In this document: positions 18,099-27,197 of the stretch, one piece after another
Layout of the letters: the number at the start of each line of letters is the position of its first letter
Numbering within the stretch: position 1 is the first letter of the stretch
The notes under the pieces: generated by a model
What the model was told of the DNA's origin: nothing
Databases searched by the model: none
What the model saw: only the letters and a program-made list of their open reading frames with translations
Origin: Lachnospiraceae bacterium
Lineage (GTDB): Bacteria > Bacillota > Clostridia > Lachnospirales > Lachnospiraceae
Assembly (NCBI GenBank): GCA_022766245.1
Contig: JALEPL010000022.1
Coordinates: forward strand, 1 to 64,000
Length of the DNA: 64,000 nt
Direction: 5' to 3'
Program-made: the position numbers and the translations under genes

Positions 18099-18148
18099 CT
18101 GAAACGAAGTGAAACAAGGTTTGAGAGATATTAGCCGGAGCAAAATGA

Positions 18149-18409
18149 TATGCAGGTGAAAAATCCGGAACATTAATTCCATTAAGTAAAACGGAGTTTC
18201 AGATTTTGATTTTTCTTCTCGAAAATGCAGGGCATATACAGTCCAAGGAAAGTATTCTTGAAAAAGTATGGGGGCTGGAGGGGCAGTTTGTGGATGATAA
18301 CACCGTCACAGTCAATATCAGTCGTCTGAAAAACAAGCTTGGAACAGACTGTATAGAAAATGTAAGAGGACTGGGGTACTTATGGACAGAAAAGGTAAAC
18401 AAAAAATAG
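18149..18409 (+). pseudogene. response-regulator remnant (DNA-binding domain only)
   Basis: The open frame encodes only an OmpR-type winged helix: LSKTEFQILIFLLENAG, SKESILEKVWGLEGQFVDDNTVTVNISRL and IENVRGLGYLW. The receiver domain is missing; an in-frame TGA at 18146 lies directly before the remaining coding segment. The tail overlaps the ATG of the kinase remnant (18382), as in intact operons. The sequence resembles BceR-type regulators of antibiotic-peptide modules. It cannot be phosphorylated and is probably not expressed as a functional regulator. Confidence 0.8.
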
Positions 18410-19131
18410 GTTTCATATGCTTGCTGTCAGGAGCGATAGCTCTGATTGCAATTGTTTTTTTCTGTAAGGTACTGTATGAGAAAAAAGTCTTTGCAGATCA
18501 AAAGAAGGAAATATCCATCATTTATCCGTAGCTGGCAGATGAACTAAGTGACAATATATCTTATTATGCAACTAAGAGCATTGAGATGGATTTCCTGCTT
18601 ATGCTGGCTGCTGTGCTTCTGACAGTGACAGCCTTGGTAAGCCTATATTTTTTATTATCCTCTGAAAATAAACGGAAGATTACAGAAGCGGAAAATGAGT
18701 TGAATGATATCTATGAGCAGCTGCTTCGTTTCCAGAATGGACATGTGGATATGCTTCCGTTATCAGAGGAAAGCCGTTCGCAAAAATTTGTAGATGTATA
18801 TGATAAATTAAGAGACTTGGGATATTATTTTTCGAATCTGAAAGAGCGGCTCACGCAGGAAGAGAATAGCACGAAAGCATTGATTACAGATATTTCTCAT
18901 CAGTTAAAAACACCATTGGCTTCTATTAGAATGAGCCATGAGCTGTCACTTCCCATTTTCTTATGGGCAAAAAATAGTGGGATGTTCAATATCAGGAATT
19001 ATCATTATCCTGTGGCAGCAACCCTGATGATGATTGCCGTGCTTGTATTGGTTCAGGTGATTTTAGTATTTGAAACAGGAAAATCTGTGAAGAAGGATTC
19101 TTTGATTGACAGAATACGGAATATCTCTTAA
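18382..19131 (+). pseudogene. histidine-kinase remnant with nonsense codon, deletion-fused to an ABC permease tail
   Basis: From ATG 18382 the frame encodes a BceS-like kinase: TM1 IGFICLLSGAIALIAIVFF, then an in-frame TAG at 18529-18531, then TM2 (LLMLAAVLLTVTALVSLYFLL) and the H-box TDISHQLKTPLASIRMS. Just after this box (about 18943-18950) the sequence switches, in frame, to the last TM helix and tail of an FtsX/BceB-type permease (YPVAATLMMIAVLVLVQVIL..DSLIDRIRNIS). The kinase ATPase domain, the ABC ATPase and most of the permease are lost. The downstream part is open from 18586 as a 181-residue chimera. Confidence 0.8.
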
Positions 19132-19160
19132 AACTTCGGAAAGTAAAGCGCATTTGCAGA

Positions 19161-19190
19161 TTGTTTTTTGCGCTGCATCTGTGGTATGAT
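19161..19190 (+). promoter_or_regulatory. predicted holA promoter, close to leaderless
   Basis: TTGTTT (19161-19166), an 18-base spacer, TATGAT (19185-19190). Transcription would begin about 6-7 bases after the -10 box, at or next to the ATG at 19197. No Shine-Dalgarno lies before that ATG. Confidence 0.5.
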
Positions 19191-19196
19191 GTGCCT

Positions 19197-20180
19197 ATGA
19201 AAAACATTGTAGAAGACATCAAAAATGGACAAATAAAAACAGTATATCTTCTGTATGGTGAGGAAGCCTATCTGAAACGTCAATACAGGGATAAGTTGAA
19301 AAGTGCACTGATCCCGGAGGGGGACACCATGAATTTTTCTGCCTACGAGGGGAAGGATGTGGAGATAAAGCAGCTGATTGACCTGGCAGAAACGCTTCCC
19401 TTTTTTAGTGACCGGCGTATGATTCTGGTGGAGGACAGCGGATTTTTTAAAAATTCAAACGAGGAGCTTGCAGAGTATCTGGGACAGATTCCGTCAACCA
19501 CCTGTATGGTGTTTGTGGAATCGGAAGTAGACAAACGTTCCAAATCCTTCAAAGCGGCGGCAAAAGCGGGGCGGGCGGTAGAATTCGTTACTCCGGATGA
19601 GAAGATGCTGACACGTTGGCTCATGGGGCGGATACAGAGGGAAAACAAGAAAATCAACCAGTCCGTGCTTGCATATTTTATGGACATTACCGGATCTGAT
19701 ATGGAGAATATGGACCGGGAACTGGAGAAGCTTTTGTGCTATACGCTGGAGCGACCGGAGATTACCATGCAGGATTTGAATGACATTTGTGTGGGGCAGA
19801 CAGAGAATCAGATTTTTGATATGATCAACGCCATTGCGGCAGGAAATCAGAAACAGGCATTGACGTTGTATTATGATCTTCTGGAATTGAAGGAAGCTTC
19901 CATGCGTATTCTGTATTTGCTTGCAAAACAGTTCCAGAGTCTTTTGCTGGTTAAAAGCATGGCGGCAAAGGGATATCCGGCTGCCACCATCGCTAAGACA
20001 GACGGCTCACCCGTGTTTGCGGTAAATAAAAAGCTGGGACAGGCAAAAGGATTTACCATAGAGGAATTGAAGGAAGCCATCGCAGCCTGTGCTCAGGCAG
20101 AAGAGGATGTGAAGCAGGGGCGTTTGAATGATCAGATGGCGGTGGAGCTTTTGATCGTGCAGTACAGCAGAAGAAAATAG
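19197..20180 (+). CDS. holA: DNA polymerase III subunit delta
   Basis: Clamp-loader delta subunit, which opens the beta clamp during loading. From ATG 19197 it is 327 residues, normal length. The N terminus MKNIVEDIKNGQIKTVYLLYGEEAYLKRQY is typical, and NQIFDMINAIAAGNQKQALTLY is the conserved domain III region. The frame stays open to TTG 19161, but the family start fits 19197. In B. subtilis the homologue (yqeN) also lies between comEC and rpsT. Confidence 0.93.
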   Translation: MKNIVEDIKNGQIKTVYLLYGEEAYLKRQYRDKLKSALIPEGDTMNFSAYEGKDVEIKQLIDLAETLPFFSDRRMILVEDSGFFKNSNEELAEYLGQIPSTTCMVFVESEVDKRSKSFKAAAKAGRAVEFVTPDEKMLTRWLMGRIQRENKKINQSVLAYFMDITGSDMENMDRELEKLLCYTLERPEITMQDLNDICVGQTENQIFDMINAIAAGNQKQALTLYYDLLELKEASMRILYLLAKQFQSLLLVKSMAAKGYPAATIAKTDGSPVFAVNKKLGQAKGFTIEELKEAIAACAQAEEDVKQGRLNDQMAVELLIVQYSRRK

Positions 20181-20215
20181 ACAAGCAAAATAGAAAAGCA
20201 TTGCAGGATAATAAA

Positions 20216-20246
20216 AAATCACCGGTATGACGGTACCGGTGATTTT
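20216..20246. terminator. bidirectional terminator between holA and rpsT
   Basis: AAATCACCGGTA (20216-20227), loop TGACGG, TACCGGTGATTTT (20234-20246). The perfect stem has A and T runs on either side, so it can end both the rightward holA transcript and the leftward rpsT transcript. Confidence 0.9.
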
Positions 20247-20287
20247 ATTTTATGATTATATGTGTTTTCGAATCCGAAGGAATCTCA

Positions 20288-20551
20288 TTAAGCAAGCTTG
20301 TTTACAGCTACTGTTAAACGAGAAATCTTTCTAGAAGCAGTATTCTTGTGATAAACACCCTTGGTAGCAGCCTTGTCAATCTCAGAAGTAGCAGCAAGCA
20401 ATGCAGCCTGTGCAGCAGCCTTATCGTTTGCCTCGATAGCAGCCTCTACCTTCTTGATAGATGTCTTAACCTTGGATCTGATAGCCTTATTTCTATCAGC
20501 CTTTGTCTTATTTACAAGAATTCTTTTCTTTGCAGATTTAATGTTAGCCAA
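20288..20551 (-). CDS. rpsT: 30S ribosomal protein S20 (TTG start)
   Basis: Primary-binding small-subunit protein that contacts 16S rRNA. 87 residues, Lys/Ala-rich and helical (ANIKSAKKRILVNKTKADRNKA). The start is TTG at 20551 (minus strand), eight bases after GGAGG, which gives the standard (M)ANIKSAKKR terminus. A TTG further upstream would add a nonstandard MEVYR. E. coli rpsT also begins with UUG, where it matters for feedback control, so the rare codon may be functional. Divergent from gpr. Confidence 0.96.
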   Translation of the reverse strand: MANIKSAKKRILVNKTKADRNKAIRSKVKTSIKKVEAAIEANDKAAAQAALLAATSEIDKAATKGVYHKNTASRKISRLTVAVNKLA

Positions 20552-20638
20552 CCTGTACACCTCCAATTGTTTAGATTTATGTTTTGTGGTTGTTACATTA
20601 ACCCGGACACGGACGATCTAATGTAAACATACTATGAT

Positions 20639-20667
20639 AGTTTATCCCAGCTTTTTACATCTGTCAA
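20639..20667 (-). promoter_or_regulatory. predicted rpsT promoter
   Basis: Minus strand: TTGACA (plus-strand TGTCAA at 20662-20667), 17-base spacer, TAAACT (AGTTTA at 20639-20644). The transcript would have a 5' leader of about 80 bases before the TTG start. No clear sigma-F/G promoter for the divergent gpr was found in the rest of this gap. Confidence 0.65.
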
Positions 20668-20764
20668 TACATATTTACAGAAAAAATGTAAAAAATATTC
20701 ACAGAAAATTGCAGAAACAGTAACTGGAAAAGAGAAATAGATCAGAGAGGATGGGATTCGATTC

Positions 20765-21709
20765 ATGTTTCAGGTAAGAACAGATCTTGCGCTGGAGTCA
20801 AAGGAAAAGTTTGAGGAAGACAATGTGGAAGTGAAGGGAGTACGGGTGGAGGAGGAGCAGCTTGCACCGGAAATCCGTGTGACCCGGGTGTATATTGATA
20901 CGGAAAATGGAGCCCGTATCATGGGAAAACCCAAAGGCAGTTATATCACACTGGAAGCCTCGGATATGATGGAGGAGAATGAACAGCAGCAAAGAAAAGT
21001 GGCAATGGAGCTGGCGAAGATTGTGAAGAATATGATGCCGGAACAAAAGGAACAGATGTCTGTGCTGGTGGTGGGACTTGGCAATCGGCATGTAACTCCG
21101 GATGCTTTGGGTCCCTATGTGGTGGAGAACATGATGATCAACCGTCACATTTTACAGGAATTCGGTCCCTGCGCATTGGAGCATCCGGATGGGAAAATTG
21201 TCAGTGCCATTGTGCCCGGTGTGATGGCGCAGACTGGTATGGAATCCAGTGAAATCATTGCCGGGATCATCGGAAAGACAAAACCGGGTCTGGTAGTGGT
21301 AGTGGATGCGCTTGCGGCCAGAAGCGTTCGTCGTTTGAATCGCACCATCCAGATTTCTGACACCGGTATTAATCCGGGTTCCGGTGTGGGAAATCACCGT
21401 CACGCCATCAATGAGGAGAGCGTGGGGGTACCCGTGATCGCCATCGGCGTTCCTACGGTGGTGGATGCAGCCACCATTGTTTCGGATACTATGGATGAAC
21501 TGGTGACGGCCATGCGCCAGTCTGACACACTGCAGAGCCTTGGAGCTTCTCTTTCCACACTGGATGACGCTGAAAAAAGAGAACTGGTACGGGAACTGTT
21601 ATCCCCGAATCTGAATGCCATGTTTGTCACGCCAAAGGATATTGATGATGCGGTGAGAAATCTCAGCCATACGGTGGCGGAGGGATTGAATCTGGCGTTT
21701 TCGTCCTGA
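20765..21709 (+). CDS. gpr: GPR germination protease
   Basis: Spore protease that degrades small acid-soluble proteins at germination; made as a zymogen in the forespore. 314 residues, slightly shorter than the B. subtilis enzyme. MFQVRTDLALES is the pro-region start, and VLVVGLGNRHVTPDALGP with PGVMAQTGMES and VVVDALAARSVRRLNRTIQISDTGINPGSGVGNHR are family signatures. ATG 20765 follows GAGAGG. It lies directly before spoIIP, as in B. subtilis. Confidence 0.96.
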   Translation: MFQVRTDLALESKEKFEEDNVEVKGVRVEEEQLAPEIRVTRVYIDTENGARIMGKPKGSYITLEASDMMEENEQQQRKVAMELAKIVKNMMPEQKEQMSVLVVGLGNRHVTPDALGPYVVENMMINRHILQEFGPCALEHPDGKIVSAIVPGVMAQTGMESSEIIAGIIGKTKPGLVVVVDALAARSVRRLNRTIQISDTGINPGSGVGNHRHAINEESVGVPVIAIGVPTVVDAATIVSDTMDELVTAMRQSDTLQSLGASLSTLDDAEKRELVRELLSPNLNAMFVTPKDIDDAVRNLSHTVAEGLNLAFSS

Positions 21710-21714
21710 ATTTT

Positions 21715-21743
21715 TCATATATTTCCCAGCCAATGCATACACT
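21715..21743 (+). promoter_or_regulatory. predicted sigma-E promoter of spoIIP
   Basis: TCATATA (21715-21721), 14-base spacer, CATACACT (21736-21743). Both boxes match the sigma-E consensus (KMATATW, 14-15 bases, CATACAHT) at every position. The ATG at 21749 is only 5 bases beyond the -10 box, so the mRNA would start at or inside the annotated start codon. Confidence 0.75.
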
Positions 21744-21748
21744 ATATT

Positions 21749-22996
21749 ATGAGAAAAAAGAAACAAGCAGGAAAAAAACGCTTTTTGATAGGAATGGCGG
21801 GCATATGTTTCATGGCTGCCTGTCTTTGCTTTACGGAGGAGGGAAGCTTGGTGGATCAACTGAAAACAGAGAGTGCGAAAAAGTTTCGATTGGTTTTGAC
21901 AAGACAGTACATGCCTCAGCTTTCCTTTGTGGCTGAAGGTAGAGATGACCAGACGTTATCCGACGTATTGCTGAGTCGTGTGGAACAGGAAGTTCCAATC
22001 TGGGCCTATGCCAGAGGCAGGAGCAGCTATGCAACTGTTGCAGAAAGTTCTCTTTCCAATGAGGAGATTATTGCACTGGAAGGGAAGGATGAACCGGAAG
22101 TGCCGGGGGACGTGCTGGATGCGGCAGAGCAGGAAAATTCCCGGATCGTAGCTGCAGAAGCGGCGGCGGAGAACCAGGAGGCGGTACAGAAGGTGGAGGA
22201 TCAGGTTCTGGTGGAGGAAACCCTGTCAGATGGAAAAGTGCAGGAAATATCCCGGGAAAAGCTAAACGATTTCGATTATCTGCTGCAGAATTTTTATAAT
22301 GTAGACAGTACTACCACCATTACCGGTAGCCAGCTGAATGCACAGGAACTGCTGGGGATGGATCTGACCATCAAAACGCCCGCAGATCAGCCGCAGATAC
22401 TGATCTATCACACCCATTCCCAGGAAATGTATGCGGACTCTGACCCGAATGATGTGATGACCGGTGTCATGGGAGCAGGGGAATATTTAAAGCAATTGTT
22501 AGAGGGTTATGGATTCTCGGTGATTCATCACATGGGGCAGTATGATGTGGGGGATCGGGATCATGCGTATTCCAATGCCGAGGATGCCATAGCACAAATA
22601 CTGGAGGAAAATCCCAGTATCGAGGTGGTAATAGATCTTCATCGTGACTCGGTGGAGCGACATATGGTGAGGAACGTAAATGGAGTCGAAATGGCACCGG
22701 TCATGTTTTTTAATGGATTAAGCTACACCAATGCGCTGGGAAATATTACCTATCTGGATAATCCCAATCTCAAGGGAAATCTGGCGTTTTCTCTGCAGAT
22801 GCAGATTGCAGCGGAAGAATATTATCCGAATCTTACCCGGCCGATTTACCTGAAGGGCTATCGTTACAATATGCATTTTCGGGAAAAGACGCTTCTGGTG
22901 GAGCTTGGTTCTTACACCAATACACAGGGGGAAATCTATCAGTCCCTGGTTCCGCTGGCTGATCTTTTGGATAAGGTACTGCATAACAAGTCGTGA
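21749..22996 (+). CDS. spoIIP: stage II sporulation protein P (peptidoglycan hydrolase)
   Basis: Amidase/endopeptidase of the DMP engulfment machine (SpoIID-M-P) in the mother-cell membrane. 415 residues. An N-terminal membrane segment (FLIGMAGICFMAACLCF) is followed by a low-complexity acidic stretch (about 95-170) and the catalytic domain with ILIYHTHSQEMY, VVIDLHRDSV and a terminal LLVELGSYTNT segment. ATG 21749 has no Shine-Dalgarno and overlaps the expected transcript start; translation may be leaderless or begin downstream (TTG 21785 or ATG 21794). Confidence 0.92.
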   Translation: MRKKKQAGKKRFLIGMAGICFMAACLCFTEEGSLVDQLKTESAKKFRLVLTRQYMPQLSFVAEGRDDQTLSDVLLSRVEQEVPIWAYARGRSSYATVAESSLSNEEIIALEGKDEPEVPGDVLDAAEQENSRIVAAEAAAENQEAVQKVEDQVLVEETLSDGKVQEISREKLNDFDYLLQNFYNVDSTTTITGSQLNAQELLGMDLTIKTPADQPQILIYHTHSQEMYADSDPNDVMTGVMGAGEYLKQLLEGYGFSVIHHMGQYDVGDRDHAYSNAEDAIAQILEENPSIEVVIDLHRDSVERHMVRNVNGVEMAPVMFFNGLSYTNALGNITYLDNPNLKGNLAFSLQMQIAAEEYYPNLTRPIYLKGYRYNMHFREKTLLVELGSYTNTQGEIYQSLVPLADLLDKVLHNKS

Positions 22997-23045
22997 AAGA
23001 ATATGCCTTGTAATGAAATTTTAATATATTTGTAAGGAAAATCTC

Positions 23046-23074
23046 TTGAAAAGCCAAATAATTTTCTATATAGT
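23046..23074 (+). promoter_or_regulatory. predicted promoter of the MBOAT-SGNH pair
   Basis: TTGAAA (23046-23051), 17-base spacer, TATAGT (23069-23074), about 40 bases before the MBOAT start. Assigned by consensus only. Confidence 0.5.
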
Positions 23075-23114
23075 TAGATACATACTATATAAGAAGGAAA
23101 AGATGTGAAGTGAC

Positions 23115-24452
23115 ATGGAATTTTCAAATTTAATATTTCTATTTCGGTTCTTACCGATTTTTTTACTGATATACTATCTGGTACCGGTGCGTTGGAAAAA
23201 CCCGGTACTTTTCTTTGGCAGTGTTATTTTTTACGGGTTGGGAAACTGGCAGGACACCCTTTTGCTGGCGGTTTCCTTTCTGGTGAATTATCTTCTGACA
23301 CTGATTATGACAAAAAAGAACGGCTCGCCGGCGTGGAGACGGGTGTGGCTGGTACTTTTGCTGGTGTATGATATAGGGATACTGCTTTTCTTCAAGTGCT
23401 TCTGGGATCGGTTGCCCCTGGGCATTAGTTTTTATACCTTTAGCATGCTTTCCTATGTGCTGGATGTCTATTGGAAAAAAGTGCGGGTCAATCGTAATCC
23501 CATCGAGTTAGGAGCCTATGTCTGGATGTTCCCGAAGCTGATTTCCGGACCCATTGCCGCTTACGGGGATTCCATAGAAGCTGTGCACAGACACAGAATC
23601 CGTCCGTCTCAGGTAGAGCACGGACTTTCCATGATGATTGTAGGACTGGGATTTAAGGTGATTATCGCAGATCATCTTGGTACCCTGTGGAAGGATGTGC
23701 AGACAGTGGGATTCGAGAGTATCTCCACCCCACTGGCATGGATTGGAATGGCAGGGTATTGTGCCCAGTTGTTTTTTGATTTCCAGGGTTACAGCTTGAT
23801 GGCGATAGGATTGGGAGAAATGTTGGGATTCACGCTGCCCCGGAACTTTAAGCATCCCTATCGCTCAAAGAGTGTGGGTGAGTTTTACCGCAGATGGCAT
23901 GCTACCCTGGGAGAATGGTTTAAAAAATACATCTATATACCTTTGGGTGGAAATCGGAAGGGAAATCTCAGAACTTTCCTGAACTTGCTTGTAGTATGGC
24001 TGATTACCGGTTTGTGGCATGGTGTCACATGGAATTTTATGTTGTGGGCAATGGTCCTGTTTTTGTTTATCGCATTGGAAAAATTTGTTTTCAAGGATAA
24101 ACTGAGCCACATGAACTGGATATCACATCTGTATCTATTGTTTGTGATTCCGCTGACCTGGATGTTGTTTGCTATCACAGACATCAAGCAGATTGGTATG
24201 TATTTTTCACGGTTGTTTCCGTTCTTTGGCACGGGTGTGGCAGTGCATGCAGGAGACTATCTTACCTATCTTAAGAATTATTGGTTGTTTTTTGTGCTGG
24301 CATTGCTGGTTTCTCTGCCGGTGGCAGACCGGTTCTGGAAAAAATGCTGGAATAAGTGGTACACCAAGATTCTGTTGTTTGCTGTATTCTGGGTGTGCGT
24401 CTATCTGATTGCCAAAGGACTGAAAAATCCTTTTATGTATTTTAGTTTTTAG
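23115..24452 (+). CDS. MBOAT-family membrane O-acyltransferase
   Basis: 445 residues with about ten TM helices. The MBOAT core is clear: RWHATLGEWFKKYIYIPLGGNRKG, then the catalytic-histidine segment GLWHGVTWNF. AlgI/DltB/PatA-type members acylate secreted polysaccharides or wall polymers with the help of an SGNH partner, which is the next gene. The pair splits the usual spoIIP-lepA neighbourhood. The substrate polymer is not known; peptidoglycan, teichoic acid or an exopolysaccharide are possible. Confidence 0.9.
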   Translation: MEFSNLIFLFRFLPIFLLIYYLVPVRWKNPVLFFGSVIFYGLGNWQDTLLLAVSFLVNYLLTLIMTKKNGSPAWRRVWLVLLLVYDIGILLFFKCFWDRLPLGISFYTFSMLSYVLDVYWKKVRVNRNPIELGAYVWMFPKLISGPIAAYGDSIEAVHRHRIRPSQVEHGLSMMIVGLGFKVIIADHLGTLWKDVQTVGFESISTPLAWIGMAGYCAQLFFDFQGYSLMAIGLGEMLGFTLPRNFKHPYRSKSVGEFYRRWHATLGEWFKKYIYIPLGGNRKGNLRTFLNLLVVWLITGLWHGVTWNFMLWAMVLFLFIALEKFVFKDKLSHMNWISHLYLLFVIPLTWMLFAITDIKQIGMYFSRLFPFFGTGVAVHAGDYLTYLKNYWLFFVLALLVSLPVADRFWKKCWNKWYTKILLFAVFWVCVYLIAKGLKNPFMYFSF

Positions 24453-24463
24453 TGGAGGCTGCC

Positions 24464-25378
24464 ATGAGAAAATGGAGAAAAACACCGCTTTTGGTTGCAT
24501 TGCTGGTAAGTATGCTGGTAATTGGTATTGTGTCTGTTGTGGGAAGTCAGACCATATATAAGGAATATGCCGGTTCGCTGTGGCGCGAGTCCGCCCTGGT
24601 AAGCGTGGTGGATGGAATGTCACGGGGGGTATTCCCGTGGAATACTCCGTCTTCTGCAAAAGGGGAAGTGACGGAGGATGAGCAGCCGGTGACAGAGAGT
24701 TTGCTGCCGGTGGATGAGATAGAGACTGAGACGGAAGCAATAGAGATTCCGGAGACAGAGACTGTGGAAGAACCCAAGACCTATGAATTCACCCATGTGG
24801 ATCAGAGCTATTTCGATGATGCGGTATTTATCGGAGATTCCCGAACCGTGGGACTGCGGGATTATTCCGGCTGGGACAATGCCACCTACTATGCCAGTAT
24901 AGGGCTGACCGTGTATGATATGTTTACGGAGCCTATCGTGGAGGAAGAGGGCAGAACCATCACTGTGGAGCAGGCATTGCAGGAGCATCAGTTTGGCAAG
25001 GTCTATCTGATGATCGGCATCAATGAAATGGGAACCGGAAATGTTGACACCTTCATGGAAGCCTATGAGGAAGCAGTGGAGCATTTACGGGAGCTTCAGC
25101 CGGATGCCATCATCTACGTGCAGGGCATCATGTATATCAAAAAGAGCCGTTCTGACCGTGATCCGATTTTTAATAATCCTGCCATCCAGGAAAGGAATGA
25201 CCGCATTGCAGAACTTGCAAATAATCAGGATATATTTTATATTGATGTAAATGAAGTGGTGACGGATGAGACAGGAAACTTAAATCCGGAATACACCTAT
25301 GACGAAGTGCATTTGCTGGGGAAATATTATTCCGTGTGGACAGATTTTCTCTTGGAGCATGCAATTGTAAAGGAGTAA
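24464..25378 (+). CDS. membrane-anchored SGNH/GDSL-like hydrolase, partner of the MBOAT protein
   Basis: 304 residues from ATG 24464. One N-terminal TM helix (LLVALLVSMLVIGIVSVVG), an acidic Glu/Thr linker (about 65-100), then an SGNH domain: FIGDSRTVGLRDY gives the serine, IGINEMGTGN the Gly/Asn block, and YDEVHLLGKYY the Asp-His pair. It probably moves or removes acyl groups outside the membrane. An in-frame GTG at 24452 overlaps the previous stop, but that stretch holds the GTGGAGG ribosome site, so ATG 24464 is preferred. Confidence 0.87.
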   Translation: MRKWRKTPLLVALLVSMLVIGIVSVVGSQTIYKEYAGSLWRESALVSVVDGMSRGVFPWNTPSSAKGEVTEDEQPVTESLLPVDEIETETEAIEIPETETVEEPKTYEFTHVDQSYFDDAVFIGDSRTVGLRDYSGWDNATYYASIGLTVYDMFTEPIVEEEGRTITVEQALQEHQFGKVYLMIGINEMGTGNVDTFMEAYEEAVEHLRELQPDAIIYVQGIMYIKKSRSDRDPIFNNPAIQERNDRIAELANNQDIFYIDVNEVVTDETGNLNPEYTYDEVHLLGKYYSVWTDFLLEHAIVKE

Positions 25379-25382
25379 GTAA

Positions 25383-27194
25383 ATGGCAATTGACCAAAGC
25401 AAGATCAGAAATTTTTGTATCGTGGCTCATATCGATCATGGCAAATCCACGTTGGCAGACCGTATCATCGAGATGACCGGTCTGCTTACCAGCCGGGAGA
25501 TGCAGGCCCAGGTGCTGGATAATATGGATCTGGAGCGGGAGCGGGGCATCACCATCAAGTCCCAGGCAGTCCGTACCGTATATAAGGCGGAGGACGGGGA
25601 AGAGTACATTTTGAATCTGATTGATACCCCCGGCCATGTGGATTTTACCTATGAGGTGTCCAGATCTCTGGCAGCCTGTGACGGGGCCATTCTGGTGGTG
25701 GATGCTGCTCAGGGAATCGAAGCCCAGACACTGGCCAATGTATATCTGGCGCTGGATCACGACCTGGAGGTGGTTCCGGTCATCAACAAGGTGGATCTGC
25801 CCAGTGCCAGACCGGATGAGGTGGCGGATGAGATTGAGGACGTGATTGGGATCGAAGCCCAGGATGCGCCCCGGATTTCGGCTAAAACCGGGCTGAATGT
25901 GGAACAGGTGCTGGAGGCTATTGTGAAAAAGATCCCTGCGCCTACCGGAGATGCCAATGCTCCGCTGCAGGCATTGATCTTTGATTCTCTGTATGATTCT
26001 TATAAGGGCGTGATCGTATTCTGCCGGATTCGTGAGGGACGGGTGCGTCCCGGAACCACAATCCGCATGATGGCTACCGGCTGTGTGGCAGATGTGGTGG
26101 AAGTGGGATATTTTGGTGCAGGTCAGTTTATACCATGTGAGGAATTGTCAGCAGGTATGGTAGGCTATATCACTGCCAGCTTGAAAAATGTGAAGGATAC
26201 CCGGGTGGGAGATACCATCACCGAGGCGAAGAATCCCTGCAAGGAGCCCCTTCCGGGCTATAAAAAGGTAAATCCCATGGTTTACTGCGGCCTTTATCCC
26301 ACAGACGGAGCCAAGTATCCGGATCTGCGGGATGCGTTAGAGAAGCTGCAGCTAAACGATGCGGCATTGCAGTTTGAACCGGAAACCTCCATCGCTTTGG
26401 GATTTGGATTCCGGTGTGGATTTTTGGGACTGCTTCATCTGGAGGTGATCCAGGAGCGATTGGAGCGGGAGTTTAACTTAGATCTGGTGACCACGGCACC
26501 GGGAGTAGTGTACCGGGTGCACAAGACAGACGGAACCATGATTGAACTGACCAATCCCTCCAATCTGCCGGATCCCTCCGAGATAGATTATATGGAAGAA
26601 CCCATGGTATCTGCGGAGATTATGGTGACCTCTGAGTATGTGGGCGCCATCATGGATCTGTGCCAGGAGCGACGGGGTGTTTACAAGAGCATGGAGTACA
26701 TCGAGCAGACCCGTGCGGTGATCAAGTACGATCTGCCCTTGAACGAGATCATATATGATTTCTTCGACGCATTGAAGTCACGATCCAAGGGATATGCTTC
26801 CTTTGACTATGAGATGAGCGGATACAAGCAGTCTGAGCTGGTGAAGCTGGATATTCTCATTAATAAGGAAGAGGTGGATGCTCTTTCCTTTATCGTGTTT
26901 AAGGATACTGCCTATGAGCGTGGCAGAAAGATGTGTGAGAAGCTGAAAGAGGAAATCCCCAGACATTTATTTGAGAGACCCATTCAGGCGGCGGTGGGCA
27001 GCAAGGTCATCGCCAGAGAGACGGTAAAGGCCATGCGTAAGGATGTGCTGGCAAAGTGTTATGGTGGTGATATTACCCGAAAGAGAAAGCTTCTGGAGAA
27101 ACAGAAGGAAGGAAAGAAACGTATGCGTCAGGTGGGCAATGTGGAGATTCCCCAGTCCGCCTTCATGAGTGTTTTGAAGCTGGATGAGGATTAG
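25383..27194 (+). CDS. lepA: elongation factor 4
   Basis: Ribosome-bound translational GTPase that back-translocates stalled ribosomes. 603 residues, typical. G1 is [10 protein letters not shown]3 DTPGHVDF, G4 NKVDLPSA. The LepA-specific C terminus ([34 protein letters not shown]) is intact. It starts 4 bases after the SGNH gene with AAAGGAG in front, and hemW begins 3 bases after its stop, so translation is probably coupled along the run. Confidence 0.98.
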   Translation: MAIDQSKIRNFCIVAHIDHGKSTLADRIIEMTGLLTSREMQAQVLDNMDLERERGITIKSQAVRTVYKAEDGEEYILNLIDTPGHVDFTYEVSRSLAACDGAILVVDAAQGIEAQTLANVYLALDHDLEVVPVINKVDLPSARPDEVADEIEDVIGIEAQDAPRISAKTGLNVEQVLEAIVKKIPAPTGDANAPLQALIFDSLYDSYKGVIVFCRIREGRVRPGTTIRMMATGCVADVVEVGYFGAGQFIPCEELSAGMVGYITASLKNVKDTRVGDTITEAKNPCKEPLPGYKKVNPMVYCGLYPTDGAKYPDLRDALEKLQLNDAALQFEPETSIALGFGFRCGFLGLLHLEVIQERLEREFNLDLVTTAPGVVYRVHKTDGTMIELTNPSNLPDPSEIDYMEEPMVSAEIMVTSEYVGAIMDLCQERRGVYKSMEYIEQTRAVIKYDLPLNEIIYDFFDALKSRSKGYASFDYEMSGYKQSELVKLDILINKEEVDALSFIVFKDTAYERGRKMCEKLKEEIPRHLFERPIQAAVGSKVIARETVKAMRKDVLAKCYGGDITRKRKLLEKQKEGKKRMRQVGNVEIPQSAFMSVLKLDED

Positions 27195-27197
27195 TCC

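Noticed and set aside
20628-20634. CATACTA upstream of gpr as a sigma-G -10 box
   Set aside because: No matching -35 element lies 15-18 bases upstream, and the distance to gpr (about 130 bases) is large.
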